Notes under the pieces: model-generated
The model's database searches: none
What the model saw: the letters and a program-made list of their open reading frames with translations, nothing else
Told to the model about the DNA's origin: nothing
Assembly (NCBI GenBank): GCA_000719105.1
Contig: JODX01000013.1
Span: forward strand, 103,928 to 167,927
Source: Streptomyces sclerotialus
GTDB lineage: Bacteria; Actinomycetota; Actinomycetes; Streptomycetales; Streptomycetaceae
DNA: 64,000 nucleotides
Direction: 5' to 3'
In this document: in pieces, positions 1 through 9,436 of the stretch
How positions within the stretch are numbered: position 1 is the stretch's first letter
How the letters are laid out: every line of letters begins with the position of its first letter
Position numbers and translations under genes: made by a program

Positions 1-1097
1 CCGCCCGGCACGAAGCCCCCTTCCCCGGCGGTCTTGGCGTCGTACGCGCCCTCGATGAGCCCCATGTACTCGCTCATCACGTTGCGGTGGAAGTACGGCG
101 GCCGGAAGGTGTCCTCGCCGACCAGCCAGCGCGGCGCGAAGACGACGAAGTCGACGCCGGCGAGCCCGGGGGTGTCGGACGGCGAGGTGAGCACGGTGAA
201 GATCGACGGATCGGGGTGGTCGTAGGAGATGGTGCCCATCACATTGAAACGGCGCAGGTCGTAGACGTACGGCACGTAGTTGCCGTGCCAGGCGACCACG
301 TCGAGCGGGGAGTGGTCGTAGGTGGCCGTCCAGAGGTTGCCGCAGTACTTGTTGACCACCTCCACCGGGCCCTCGACGTCCTCGTACGCGGCGACCGGCG
401 CCAGGAAGTCCCGGGCGGCTGCGAGGCCGTTGGCACCGATGGGGCCGAGGTCGGGCAGGCGGAAGGGGGCGCCGTAGTTCTCGCACACATAGCCGCGCAC
501 CGAGTCGTCGAGCAGCTCGACCCGGAACCGGACACCGCGCGGGATCAGCGCCACCTGGCCCGGTCCGGCCGCCAGCAGCCCGAACTCCGTGCGCAGCAGC
601 AGCCCGCCGCGCTCGGGCACGATCAGCAGCTCACCGTCGGCGTCGCTGAACACCCGCTCCATCGAGGAGTCGGCGTGGTACAGGTGCACCGCCATGCCGC
701 TGCGCTGCGTCGCGTCGCCGTTGCCGCCGAGGGTCCACAGGCCGGCCAGGAAGTCGGTGCCCGCGGGCGGTTCGGGGAGCGGGTTCCAGCGCAGCCGGTT
801 CGGATCGGGCACGGTCTCCGTGAAGGGAGCCGTGCCGACGGCGCCGTTGTCCGTGCGCGTGAACGCGGGGTGCGCGGCCGACGGGCGTATCCGGTACAGC
901 CACGAGCGCCGGTTGTGCGCCCTCGGCTCGGTGAACGCGGTGCCGCTGAGCTGCTCGGCATACAGCCCCAGGGGCGCGCGCTGGGGCGAGTTGCGGCCGG
1001 CCGGGAGCGCGCCGGGCTCCGCCTCCGAGCTGTGTTCGTTGCCGAAACCGTGGAGATGGGTCAGTTGCTCGGCGGTCTTCCTCGCGTCCCCGGTCAT
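1..1097 (-). CDS. hmgA: homogentisate 1,2-dioxygenase (3' end outside window)
   Basis: Cytosolic Fe(II) dioxygenase that opens the homogentisate ring to maleylacetoacetate in tyrosine/phenylalanine breakdown. About 365 N-terminal residues are visible, of roughly 440 usual. The protein opens [22 protein letters not shown], a typical family start, followed by [10 protein letters not shown] and the NRRSWLYRI block. Near the window edge FHRN and MSEYMG supply the first His and the Glu of the metal site; the third ligand (His in the LHN region) lies outside. ATG at 1097 is preceded by GAGGGAGG on the minus strand. Transcription runs leftward, away from the TetR gene at 1501. An imperfect palindrome at 1122-1141 sits just upstream. 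Confidence 0.95.
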   Translation of the reverse strand, partial: MTGDARKTAEQLTHLHGFGNEHSSEAEPGALPAGRNSPQRAPLGLYAEQLSGTAFTEPRAHNRRSWLYRIRPSAAHPAFTRTDNGAVGTAPFTETVPDPNRLRWNPLPEPPAGTDFLAGLWTLGGNGDATQRSGMAVHLYHADSSMERVFSDADGELLIVPERGGLLLRTEFGLLAAGPGQVALIPRGVRFRVELLDDSVRGYVCENYGAPFRLPDLGPIGANGLAAARDFLAPVAAYEDVEGPVEVVNKYCGNLWTATYDHSPLDVVAWHGNYVPYVYDLRRFNVMGTISYDHPDPSIFTVLTSPSDTPGLAGVDFVVFAPRWLVGEDTFRPPYFHRNVMSEYMGLIEGAYDAKTAGEGGFVPG

Positions 1098-1121
1098 GGG
1101 CGCCCCTCCCTCGGACTGAAA

Positions 1122-1141
1122 TCCTATGCAACACCGTAGGA
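1122..1141. promoter_or_regulatory. possible operator upstream of hmgA
   Basis: TCCTATGCAACACCGTAGGA carries TCCTA/TAGGA arms around a 10-base spacer, 25 bases before the hmgA start. The short arms make this weak. No second copy was noticed. Confidence 0.3.
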
Positions 1142-1500
1142 ATCACGGGTGCGGTGCGCAAGGGGTTCGCAGGCCACTTGTGACGCCACTGGGAAGGAGC
1201 GTTCGCGGGGGCCGGAACCGGCGGGAGCGAACGACGCTGTTGGCGGCTGCGAAGACCTGTCCCGGCGGACGTGCGAGGGCCTCGTTCGACGGATTCGACG
1301 GAACCCGGTTCCCGGTGGGTCCGCTCGTCGGAGGCGTGCTCTAGTCTCCGGGCAAGTCGTGGACGCGCGCAGGGGGCGGGGACGGCCGGCCGTCCACCGG
1401 TTCCGCTCCAGCCCCCTCGCCGGCCCCGCCCCGCACCAGAACCCGATCCGACGGGCGCGACCGCACCGGGCGCCCGTCGCACCCCGGGGGAGAAGAGACC
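1142..1500. other. intergenic region between hmgA and tetR
   Basis: Non-coding between two divergent genes. Reading frames here are high-GC shadows without a family-like product. It must hold the tetR promoter, but no convincing -35/-10 pair stands out. Confidence 0.5.
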
Positions 1501-2118
1501 ATGAAGCCCGTGCCCCCACCGACCTCGCTGCGCCGCGCACCCGTGCAGCGCCGCAGCGCCGAACGGCTGACCAGAATCCTCGACGCCTGCGCCGACCTCC
1601 TCGACGAGGTGGGCTACGAGGCCCTGAGCACCCGGGCCGTCGCCCTGCGCGCGGGGGTGCCCATCGGCTCGGTGTACCGCTTCTTCGGCAACAAGCGCGC
1701 GATGGCCGACGCCCTCGCCGAGCGCAACCTCGACCGCTTCACCGAGCGGGTCGCCGAGCGTCTGGGCGGGACGCGCGACGGGGACTGGCGCACCGCCGTG
1801 GACGCCGTCCTCGACGAGTACCTCGACATGAAGCGCACCGCCCCCGGCTTCGGCCTCGTCGACTTCGGCAACCAGATACCGGTCGGCGGGCGCCGCGGAG
1901 CGCCCAACCACCGCGTCGCCGACCGCCTGGGCGACCTCCTCGCCGGCCATATCGGCCGGGCGCCCGACGAGGATCTGCGCCGTACCTTCCTGGTCGCCGT
2001 GGAGACCGCCGACTGCCTGGTCCACCTCGCCTTCCGCGCCTCCCCGGAGGGCGACGAGCGGATCATCGAGGAGACGCGGACATTGCTGCGGGCCTATCTG
2101 GGGCGGGTGCTGGACTGA
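1501..2118 (+). CDS. TetR family transcriptional regulator
   Basis: 205-residue one-component repressor. The N-terminal helix-turn-helix spans about residues 20-66 (YEALSTRAVALRAGVPIGSVYRFF, quoted only as its core STRAVALRAGVPIGSVYRFF). The C-terminal half is the ligand-binding, dimerising part and shows no specific family signature. ATG at 1501 follows GGGGGAGAAGAGACC. It is transcribed away from hmgA and toward a decayed molybdopterin oxidoreductase, with a small palindrome (2177-2194) between them. The target could be either neighbour; the ligand is unknown. Confidence 0.85.
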   Translation: MKPVPPPTSLRRAPVQRRSAERLTRILDACADLLDEVGYEALSTRAVALRAGVPIGSVYRFFGNKRAMADALAERNLDRFTERVAERLGGTRDGDWRTAVDAVLDEYLDMKRTAPGFGLVDFGNQIPVGGRRGAPNHRVADRLGDLLAGHIGRAPDEDLRRTFLVAVETADCLVHLAFRASPEGDERIIEETRTLLRAYLGRVLD

Positions 2119-2176
2119 TCCGGGGCCCCGCCGTCCCGCGACCTCCCACCTCGCCCCCGCGCACCCTCCCCTCCGT

Positions 2177-2194
2177 GCATACCGGTCGGTACGC
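2177..2194. promoter_or_regulatory. palindrome upstream of decayed oxidoreductase
   Basis: GCATACCGGTCGGTACGC has TACCG/CGGTA arms around GT plus outer GC/GC symmetry. Size and position fit a TetR-type operator, possibly for the gene at 1501. This is inference from symmetry only. Confidence 0.35.
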
Positions 2195-2245
2195 TCACCC
2201 CCTGAGTGCGTGCGCCACCGTCGCCGCCGCCCTCCGGGCGGACCC

Positions 2246-3256
2246 GTGCCCCGCACCGCCCTGCGCATCTGCCCCCTCTGCGAGGCCACCTGCGGCCTGA
2301 CCCCGACCGTCGAGGGCGCCCGGGTCACCCGGGCCCGCGGCGACCGGGACGACGTGTTCGGCAAAGGCTTCGTGTGCCCCAAGGGTGCCCTGTCCGGGGA
2401 GGCCGACGCGGATCCGGACCGGCTGCGCGGACCACTGGTGCGGAAGGGCGGGCGGATGCGCGAGGTCTCCTGGGAAGAGGCCTTCGACGTCGTCGCCGCC
2501 GGGCTGCGGCCCGTGGTCGAGCAGCACGGACCGCACGCCGTCGCCGTCGTCCTCGGCAACCCGAACGTGCACACCATGGCCGGCGCGCTCTACCCGCCCG
2601 TCCTGCCCGCCGGGCTCGGCACCCGCAGCCTGTTCACCGCGTCCACCGTCGACCAGATGCCCAAGCACGTGTCCAGCGGGCTGCTGTACGGGGACGCCGC
2701 GGCCATGCCCGTACCCGACCTCGACCGCACCGGTCACCTGCTCCTCCTCGGCGCCAGCCCCTGGAGTCGAACGGGAGCCTGCGCACCGCCCCGGACTTCC
2801 CGGGCCGGCTCAGGGCGCTCAAGGCACGCGGCGGCACCCTCACCGTCGTCGACCCGCGCCGGACCCGTACCGCCCGCCTCGCCCCGCATCCGAGAGGCGT
2901 CGACGAGCTCGCCGGCACTTTGCGGGAGTTCACACCCGAGAAGGTCACCGGCGCGTGCGACGTGGACGCCGGTACGATCCGCGCGCTCGCCCGCGAGCTG
3001 GCCGCGGCCCCGGCGGCCGCGGTCCACGGGCGCATCGGAAGCTGCACCGTTCCGCACGGCACCCTCGCGAGCCGGCTGGTCGACGTGCTCGACATCCTCA
3101 CCGAAAACCTGGACCGGCCCGGGCACCCGGATGCGCCATGCCGCACGGGACCCCGGCGTCGACGTCAACCGGCTCCTCGACGGATCGCAGCTCGGCCCGC
3201 TGTCGGGCAACGCGGTCCTCGACGGGGTGCCCGTCGTGCTGGCGCCGACCGAGTGA
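2246..3256 (+). pseudogene. decayed molybdopterin-dependent oxidoreductase
   Basis: Remnant of a formate dehydrogenase/nitrate reductase-like (BisC-type) molybdopterin enzyme. The N-terminus keeps the 4Fe-4S cysteines (ICPLCEATCGL, then GKGFVCPKG) and reads well to LLLLGASP near 2760. There the frame changes: the next block ESNGSLRTAPDFPGRL is in a second frame, and one missing C in the CCCC run restores continuity. Sequence expected between TARLA and RGVDELAGTL is absent. From about 3140 the text jumps back to the first frame and directly to the usual C-terminal end DVNRLLDGSQLGPLSGNAVL, so most of the C-terminal half is deleted. The enzyme cannot be functional. GTG at 2246 is the likely original start. 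Confidence 0.8.
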
Positions 3257-3404
3257 CGCCGACCGATACAAGGCCGTGACCTGGAGTTTTGCTCTTATTG
3301 CTCGCGTGTCAACATCTTGTTAACGCTCGTTGGCCCGCCCTAACGTCGCTCCATCCGCCGTCCTTCCGGTGGCTGTTCAAGGGCGAACGTTAGGTGTCCA
3401 ACTC

Positions 3405-4847
3405 ATGCTGACCATCCTCGGCTTCACCATGATCGCGACCTTCCTGGTCCTGATCATGATGAAGAAGATGTCGCCGATCGCGGCGCTCGTGCTGATCCCG
3501 GCGCTCTTCTGCGTGTTCGTCGGGAAGGGTGCCCATCTCGGCGACTACGTCATCGAGGGGGTGGGCACCCTGGCGCCCACCGCCGCGATGCTGATGTTCG
3601 CGATCGTCTACTTCGGCGTCATGATCGACGTGGGCCTCTTCGACCCGATCGTGCGGGGCATCCTGCGCTTCTGCAAGGCGGACCCGCTGCGCATCGTGAT
3701 CGGTACGGCCCTGCTCGCCGCGATCGTCTCGCTGGACGGCGACGGCTCGACCACCTTCATGATCACGGTCTCGGCGATGTACCCGCTGTACAAGCGGCTC
3801 GGGATGAGCCTGGTGGTGATGACCGGCGTCGCCGCCACCGCCAACGGTGTCATGAACACCCTGCCCTGGGGCGGACCCACGGCCCGCGCCGCCACCGCGC
3901 TGAAGCTCGACGCCGCCGACATCTTCGTCCCGATGATCCCGGCGCTCGCCGCCGGACTCCTCTTCGTCGTGATCCTCGCGTACGGGCTCGGGCTGCGCGA
4001 GCGCAAGCGGCTCGGGGTGCTGAGCCTGGACGAGGCCCTGGAGCGGGAGCAGGAGAGCGAGACGGTGCTCGTCGGCGCCGGTGCCGGTGCCGAGGGGGCG
4101 TCGGGGGCCGGCAAGGGGCGTACGCCCGAGGCCGTCGGCGGCTCCGGCGCCGGTACCGACGCGGACGCCTCCGGCGACGACGGCGAAGGCGGCGGCGACG
4201 CGCGCCTCCAGGGCCTCGACCCGAACCGCCCGACGCTGCGCCCCAAGCTGTACTGGTTCAACGCGCTGCTGACCATGGTCCTCCTCGCCGCCATGATCAT
4301 GGAGCTGCTGCCGATCCCGGTGCTGTTCCTGCTCGGCGCCGCGCTCGCCCTCACGGTCAACTTCCCGAACATGGCCGACCAGAAGGAGCGGCTCGCCGCC
4401 CACGCCGACAACGTCCTGAACGTCTCCGGCATGGTCTTCGCCGCCGCCGTCTTCACCGGTGTGCTCCAGGGCACCGGCATGGTCGACAGCATGGCCAACT
4501 GGCTCGTCGACGCCATCCCCGAGGGCATGGGCCCGCACATGGCGCTGGTCACCGGCGTGCTCAGCCTGCCGCTCACGTACTTCATGTCCAACGACGGCTT
4601 CTACTTCGGAGTCCTGCCGGTGCTCGCCGAGGCCGGTGCCGCGCACGGGGTGTCGTCGCTGGAGATCGCCCGCGCCTCGATCGTCGGCCAGCCGCTGCAC
4701 ATGTCCAGCCCGCTGGTGCCGGCCGTCTACGTGCTCGTCGGCATGGCCAAGGTCGAGTTCGGCGATCACACCCGGTTCGTGGTGAAGTGGGCGGCGCTCA
4801 CCTCGCTCGTGGTGCTGGGGGCCGGGATCCTGATGGGCATCATCTGA
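3405..4847 (+). CDS. CitMHS family citrate-type transporter
   Basis: 480-residue inner-membrane protein of the CitM/CitH (metal-citrate:proton symporter) family. It starts MLTILGFTMIATFLVLIMMKK and carries the conserved SLDGDGSTTFMITVSAMYPLY and NTLPWGGPTARA segments. About a dozen hydrophobic helices are split by a Gly/Ala/Asp-rich cytoplasmic loop at about residues 225-270. The likely role is import of metal-complexed citrate or a related di/tricarboxylate; metal preference cannot be read. ATG at 3405 is chosen because the family N-terminus begins there; the upstream extension is not hydrophobic. The preceding 140 bases are locally AT-richer and probably hold the promoter. An MFS gene follows after 59 bases. 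Confidence 0.9.
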   Translation: MLTILGFTMIATFLVLIMMKKMSPIAALVLIPALFCVFVGKGAHLGDYVIEGVGTLAPTAAMLMFAIVYFGVMIDVGLFDPIVRGILRFCKADPLRIVIGTALLAAIVSLDGDGSTTFMITVSAMYPLYKRLGMSLVVMTGVAATANGVMNTLPWGGPTARAATALKLDAADIFVPMIPALAAGLLFVVILAYGLGLRERKRLGVLSLDEALEREQESETVLVGAGAGAEGASGAGKGRTPEAVGGSGAGTDADASGDDGEGGGDARLQGLDPNRPTLRPKLYWFNALLTMVLLAAMIMELLPIPVLFLLGAALALTVNFPNMADQKERLAAHADNVLNVSGMVFAAAVFTGVLQGTGMVDSMANWLVDAIPEGMGPHMALVTGVLSLPLTYFMSNDGFYFGVLPVLAEAGAAHGVSSLEIARASIVGQPLHMSSPLVPAVYVLVGMAKVEFGDHTRFVVKWAALTSLVVLGAGILMGII

Positions 4848-4906
4848 GCGATCATGTCCGGTGGTTGTCCGCAATCGTTGGTAGCTGTTCGAGGAGGCAC
4901 GTCATC

Positions 4907-6145
4907 GTGAGGCCCGGTGGGAACCGCGGCTGGCTGCTCCGGCTCGTCATCGCCTTCGGATTCGCGCAGGGGGCGGTGTCGATGGCCCGGCCCGCCGTGT
5001 CCTACCGGGCCCTCGCGCTGGGCGCCGACGAGGGTGCGGTCGGTGTGATCGCGGGTGTGTACGCCCTGCTCCCGCTGTTCGCCGCCGTACCGCTCGGCCG
5101 CCGCACCGACCACGGGCGGTGCGCGCCGCTGCTGCCCGTCGGCGTCGTCCTGATAGCGGGCGGCTGTGCCCTGAGCGGTGTCGCGGGCTCCCTGGCGGCG
5201 ATGGCGGCCTGGAGCGGAGTGATGGGGCTCGGCCACCTCTGCTTCGTGATCGGTGCCCAGTCCCTCGTGGCCCGCCAGTCCGCGCCGCACGAACAGGACC
5301 GCAACTTCGGACACTTCACCATCGGCGCCTCGCTCGGCCAGCTCGTCGGGCCGATCGCCGCGGGCGCGCTGATCGGCGGCCCGGACATGGCGGGCACCAG
5401 CGCGCTGGCGCTGCTCGTCGCGGCGGCCGGGGCGGCGGTCGCGTGCACGTCGCTGTGGCGCATCGAGCACCGTACGGCCCCCAAGTCCCGCGCCGAGGAC
5501 GGCGAACGGGTGCCCGTGCACCGCATCCTGCGCACCCGGGGCGTGCCCGGGGGCATCTTCGTCAGTCTCGCCGTGCTCTCCGCGACCGACATCCTCACCG
5601 CGTACCTGCCGGTGGTGGGTGAGCACCGGGGCATCGCGCCGTCCGTGATCGGTCTGCTGCTCAGTCTGCGGGCGGCGGCGACGATCGCGTGCCGGCTCGT
5701 GATGACGCCCATGCTGCGGCTGCTGGGGCGGACCGTGCTGCTCACCGTGACCTGTCTGCTGGCGGCCGTGCTGTGCACCGCGATCGCGCTGCCGGTGCCG
5801 GTGTGGGGGCTCGCCGTGATGCTCGCGGCCCTCGGCTTCTGCCTGGGGGTCGGGCAGCCGCTGTCCATGACCACGGTCGTCCAGGCCGCCCCGGACGGCG
5901 CCCGGTCCACCGCGCTCGCGCTGCGGCTGACGGGCAACCGGCTCGGCCAGGTCGCCGCGCCCGCCGCCGCGGGCCTGGTCGCCGGGGTGGCGGGCGTGGC
6001 CGCGCCGTTCGTGATGCTCGGCGCGCTGCTGCTGCTCTCCTCCGCGACGGCCCTGCGGTCGCCCGCGAAGCCGGAGAGTGCGGGGGACGGGGCCGCCCCG
6101 GCCCGGCGGACCAGCACTCCGTTGGGCCGGAAGGGCGATATCTGA
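4907..6145 (+). CDS. MFS transporter
   Basis: 412-residue major facilitator protein with about 12 hydrophobic segments. A motif-A-like loop, PLGRRTDHGR, follows the second helix (about residue 65), and TIGASLGQLVGPIAAG matches helix 5 of drug:proton antiporters. Substrate unknown; efflux of a small molecule is likeliest. GTG at 4907 has a strong GAGGAGG at 4891-4897. The gene lies 59 bases after the citrate-type transporter on the same strand, so co-transcription is possible. Confidence 0.85.
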   Translation: MRPGGNRGWLLRLVIAFGFAQGAVSMARPAVSYRALALGADEGAVGVIAGVYALLPLFAAVPLGRRTDHGRCAPLLPVGVVLIAGGCALSGVAGSLAAMAAWSGVMGLGHLCFVIGAQSLVARQSAPHEQDRNFGHFTIGASLGQLVGPIAAGALIGGPDMAGTSALALLVAAAGAAVACTSLWRIEHRTAPKSRAEDGERVPVHRILRTRGVPGGIFVSLAVLSATDILTAYLPVVGEHRGIAPSVIGLLLSLRAAATIACRLVMTPMLRLLGRTVLLTVTCLLAAVLCTAIALPVPVWGLAVMLAALGFCLGVGQPLSMTTVVQAAPDGARSTALALRLTGNRLGQVAAPAAAGLVAGVAGVAAPFVMLGALLLLSSATALRSPAKPESAGDGAAPARRTSTPLGRKGDI

Positions 6146-6244
6146 GCGGGCCCGAGGCGCGGCACGGCCCCGGTGCGTACGGGCGTGACAGACAGTCAGG
6201 TGGAAGCCGTTTTATGTGAAAATCACCTGACCCGGAGGTCTTGT

Positions 6245-7042
6245 ATGCCCACCTCGTTCCTCCCACGCCGTGCGGGAGCGCGCTCCGGCGCCGTCGGCCT
6301 CGCGGCGCTCGCCGCCACGGGAGTCGCTCTCCTCGCCGCCCCCGCCGTCGCGGCCCCCGGTGACAACGGGGACGTCACACCGCAGTTCCAGGGCGCGGCC
6401 GTCGCCCCGCAGAACGGCCAGCCGGCGGTCTGCCGGTTCAACCTCGACGCCAGCAACTTCGAGACGGTGCAGGGCCTGGACTGGACCATCGAACCCCAGC
6501 CCGCGAAGCCCGGCGGTACCTCGCTCTCCGGCACCCTCTCCCTGGTCAAGGGTGCGGGCAAGTCCGAGACCATGACGATTCCGGAGGGGCCGTACAGGCT
6601 GACCTGGAAGCTCAAGGACGGCACGGGCGCGGGCAGGCAGAAGGACTTCAAGGCCGCGTGCTCGGAGCCCCGCCAGGCCGCCAGTCCGACCGCCGCGGCG
6701 ACCCCCGGCGCCATCGGCCCCGGCGGCGTCGGCCCCGCCGCCAGCCCGAGTGCCGCGAGCCCCAGCGCCGTCAGCCCCAGCGCCGCCGCTCCCAGCTCCG
6801 CCCGGCCCAGTGCCGCCAGGTCCGGTGCCGCGAGCCCGAACGCCGTCCGTCCCCACACGGGCGCCACCAACGCCGCCGGCCCGAACGCGGCCATCGGTCC
6901 GAACGGCGGCCCGCCCGCGGGCGGCGGCGGTCTCGCGCAGGACTTCTCGACGGTCATGGGCGCGGCGGCCGTCGGGTCCGCCGCGATCGGCGGGGCGATG
7001 TACCTCCGGATGCGCCGCCGGCGCGCCGATGGCGCTGCGTAG
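6245..7042 (+). CDS. secreted, C-terminally membrane-anchored protein next to sortase
   Basis: 265 residues. A Sec signal peptide (RR-containing n-region, then Ala/Leu core, AVAAP cleavage area near residue 37) is followed by a small globular part (CRFNLDASNFETVQGLDWT) with two cysteines. A long Ala/Ser/Pro linker made of repeated AASPSAxSPSA-like units comes next, and the C-terminus is a hydrophobic helix followed by RMRRRR. That is the layout of a sortase substrate, but no LPXTG or LAXTG pentapeptide is visible before the helix. ATG at 6245 follows GGAGG at 6234-6238. The class F sortase gene begins 14 bases before this gene ends, which points to translational coupling. Function unknown; a cell-surface role is inferred. 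Confidence 0.7.
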   Translation: MPTSFLPRRAGARSGAVGLAALAATGVALLAAPAVAAPGDNGDVTPQFQGAAVAPQNGQPAVCRFNLDASNFETVQGLDWTIEPQPAKPGGTSLSGTLSLVKGAGKSETMTIPEGPYRLTWKLKDGTGAGRQKDFKAACSEPRQAASPTAAATPGAIGPGGVGPAASPSAASPSAVSPSAAAPSSARPSAARSGAASPNAVRPHTGATNAAGPNAAIGPNGGPPAGGGGLAQDFSTVMGAAAVGSAAIGGAMYLRMRRRRADGAA

Positions 7043-7868
7043 AGGCGTCCAGCGGACCTGGCTCCGGACGCGCGCCTACCGTCTGGTGAGGACGGCCGTG
7101 GTGGCCACCTCGCTGGTCGTGGGCGGCGTCTGGTGGGCGCACGACGACGAGCCCGCCGATGCGGCCGGGGTCCGTACCGACGCGCGTGGTGCGGGGGCAC
7201 CACGCGCGTCGGAATCCCCGCGGACCGTGCCCGCCCCCGCGGCTCCCGCCCCGTCGGGCGCCGTCCCGTCGAGCCCCGCCCCGTCCGTCTCCTCCTCCGG
7301 GGCCGGAGCTGCGTCCACGGCGCCGGCCGGGCAGGGTCCCGCCCGCCCGGCGCCCGGCGGGTCCACCCCGGCCGCCCGGCCCGCGCAGCCCGGCGCCCCA
7401 CGGCTGCTGCCGCCCTCCCGGGCGGTCCGCGTCGACATCCCGTCCCTCGAGATCGAGGCGCCCGTCACCGGCCTCCGTCTCGACGAGCGGCGTCGGCTGC
7501 CCGCCCCCGACCAGGCGAGACCCGAGCTGGTCGGCTGGTACGAACAGGGCCCGGCGCCCGGCGGGGCCGGCACGGCGGTCGTCGTCGGCCACCGCGACAC
7601 CAGGAGGGGACCCGCCGTCTTCGCGGCGCTCGGCGCGCTCGCGCCCGGCCGTGTCGTGGAGGTGCGGCGCGCGGACGGGCGCACCGCCGTCTACACGGTG
7701 TACGGGGTGCGGACCTACCGGAAGGACGGTTTCCCGAACGAGGAGGTGTACGGCCCCCGGGGCCGCCCCGAGCTGCGGGTCATCACCTGTGGCGGCGACT
7801 ACGACCGCAGGAGCGGCTACAGCAGCAACATCGTGGTCTTCGCACACCTCACGGAGACCCGGGAGTGA
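7029..7868 (+). CDS. class F sortase
   Basis: 279-residue membrane-anchored transpeptidase. One N-terminal helix (about residues 20-33) precedes a Pro/Ala/Ser-rich stalk to about residue 125, then the sortase barrel. Catalytic features: His in VVVGHRDTRRG, Cys in RVITCGGDYD, and an Arg in the DRRSGYSSN stretch before the final strand NIVVFAHL. Class F enzymes are common in actinobacteria and attach surface proteins. ATG at 7029 overlaps the preceding secreted-protein gene by 14 bases, so the two probably form one translationally coupled unit. Confidence 0.88.
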   Translation: MALRRGVQRTWLRTRAYRLVRTAVVATSLVVGGVWWAHDDEPADAAGVRTDARGAGAPRASESPRTVPAPAAPAPSGAVPSSPAPSVSSSGAGAASTAPAGQGPARPAPGGSTPAARPAQPGAPRLLPPSRAVRVDIPSLEIEAPVTGLRLDERRRLPAPDQARPELVGWYEQGPAPGGAGTAVVVGHRDTRRGPAVFAALGALAPGRVVEVRRADGRTAVYTVYGVRTYRKDGFPNEEVYGPRGRPELRVITCGGDYDRRSGYSSNIVVFAHLTETRE

Positions 7869-7910
7869 CACGCCCCCGTGCGGTATCGCGGAGGCCCCTC
7901 TGGTGACGGA

Positions 7911-7929
7911 AAACTAACGCCGCTAGTTT
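7911..7929. promoter_or_regulatory. TetR-type operator (copy 1 of 2) before ALDH/ADH operon
   Basis: AAACTAACGCCGCTAGTTT is an inverted repeat with AAACTA/TAGTTT arms, ending 64 bases before the aldehyde dehydrogenase start. It matches 17 of 19 positions of the reverse complement of 13092-13110, which lies between a TetR gene and the acyl-CoA dehydrogenase. The shared box suggests one regulator controls both transcripts. Confidence 0.75.
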
Positions 7930-7993
7930 AGGGGGCCGGGTCGACGGCGACCGATCGCCGGCGGCCGACGATGCCCGCCCCGGGGAGGACACG

Positions 7994-9382
7994 ATGAAGG
8001 CACACGACGGCATGTACATCGACGGCGCCTGGCGGCCCGCCGCCGGGACGGACACGATCGAGGTCGTGAACCCCGCCGACGGGCAGGTGATCGCCCGGGT
8101 CCCGGCGGGCACGGTGGAGGACGTCGACGCCGCCGTACGGGCCGCGCGCGCCGCCCTCCCGGCCTGGGCCGCCACCCCGCCCGCCGCACGCGGCGCCGTC
8201 CTCGGCGCCCTGCGCGACGCGCTCGCCGCCCGCCTGGACGAGATCGCCGAGACCGTCACGGCCGAGCTCGGCTCACCGCTGCCGTTCTCGCAGAAGGTCC
8301 AGGTCGGCATGCCCGTCATGGTCGCCGGGACGTACGCCGAGCTGGCCGCGACGTACCCCTTCGAGGAGAGGGTCGGCAACTCCACCGTCTACCAGGAGCC
8401 GGTCGGCGTCGTCGCCGCGATCACGCCCTGGAACTACCCGCTCCACCAGATCGTCGCCAAGGTCGCCCCCGCGCTGGCCGCCGGCTGCACGGTCGTCCTC
8501 AAGCCCGCCGAGGACACCCCGCTGACGGCGCAGCTCTTCGCCGAGGCCGCCCACGAGGCGGGTGTCCCGGCCGGCGTCCTCAACCTGGTCACCGGCCTCG
8601 GCCCGGTCGCGGGGCAGGCCCTCGCCGAGCACGAGGGCGTGGACCTGGTCTCCTTCACCGGCTCCACGGCGGTCGGCCGGCGGATCGGCGCGACGGCCGG
8701 CGCGGCGGTGAAGCGCGTGGCCCTGGAACTCGGCGGCAAGTCCGCCAACGTCATCCTGCCGAGCGCCGACCTCGCCAAGGCGGTCAACGTCGGCGTCGCC
8801 AACGTGATGTCCAACTCCGGCCAGACGTGCAGCGCCTGGACGCGCATGCTGGTGCACACCTCCCGGTACGAGGAGGCGGTCGAGCTGGCCGCCACGGCCG
8901 CCGCGAAGTACGGCGACCGCATCGGCCCTCTCGTCAGCGCCAAGCAGCAGGAACGGGTGCTCGGGTACATCGAGAAGGGGATCGCGGAGGGCGCACGGCT
9001 GGTCGCGGGCGGCCCCGAGGCCCCGCGTGAGCAGGGCTGTTACGTCAGCCCGACCGTCTTCGCGGACGTGACCCCGGAGATGACGATCGCGCAGGAGGAG
9101 ATCTTCGGCCCGGTGCTGTCGATCCTCCGGTACGAGGACGAGGACGACGCCGTGCGCATCGCCAACGGCACGGTGTACGGGCTCGCGGGCGCCGTGTGGG
9201 CGGGCGAGGAGGCGGAGGCGGTGGCCTTCGCGCGACGGCTGGACACCGGGCAGGTGGACATCAACGGCGGGCGCTTCAACCCCCTCGCGCCCTTCGGCGG
9301 GTACAAGCAGTCGGGCGTCGGGCGGGAACTCGGCGCGCACGGGCTGTCCGAGTACCTCCAGACCAAGTCGCTCCAGTTCTGA
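7994..9382 (+). CDS. NAD(P)-dependent aldehyde dehydrogenase
   Basis: 462-residue ALDH-superfamily enzyme that oxidises an aldehyde to the acid. The cofactor and oxyanion region reads [11 protein letters not shown]; the general-base Glu is in [10 protein letters not shown] and the catalytic Cys in [11 protein letters not shown]. The C-terminal [15 protein letters not shown] motif is intact. Length is normal. ATG at 7994 has GGGGAGGA just upstream. An alcohol dehydrogenase follows on the same strand, giving an alcohol-to-aldehyde-to-acid pair. The natural substrate is not evident. Regulation is probably through the palindrome at 7911-7929. Confidence 0.92.
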   Translation: MKAHDGMYIDGAWRPAAGTDTIEVVNPADGQVIARVPAGTVEDVDAAVRAARAALPAWAATPPAARGAVLGALRDALAARLDEIAETVTAELGSPLPFSQKVQVGMPVMVAGTYAELAATYPFEERVGNSTVYQEPVGVVAAITPWNYPLHQIVAKVAPALAAGCTVVLKPAEDTPLTAQLFAEAAHEAGVPAGVLNLVTGLGPVAGQALAEHEGVDLVSFTGSTAVGRRIGATAGAAVKRVALELGGKSANVILPSADLAKAVNVGVANVMSNSGQTCSAWTRMLVHTSRYEEAVELAATAAAKYGDRIGPLVSAKQQERVLGYIEKGIAEGARLVAGGPEAPREQGCYVSPTVFADVTPEMTIAQEEIFGPVLSILRYEDEDDAVRIANGTVYGLAGAVWAGEEAEAVAFARRLDTGQVDINGGRFNPLAPFGGYKQSGVGRELGAHGLSEYLQTKSLQF

Positions 9383-9425
9383 GCGGTTCCGATCTGTGCA
9401 GTTCCGATCTGAGCAGTTCCAAGGG
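9381..9425 (+). repeat. three 15-bp tandem repeats after ALDH stop
   Basis: Units GAGCGGTTCCGATCT, GTGCAGTTCCGATCT and GAGCAGTTCCAAGGG lie back to back. The last unit merges into the AAGGGAG ribosome-binding site of the alcohol dehydrogenase. The repeat fills nearly the whole 54-base gap between the two genes. Confidence 0.8.
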
Positions 9426-9436
9426 AGTCATCTGTC

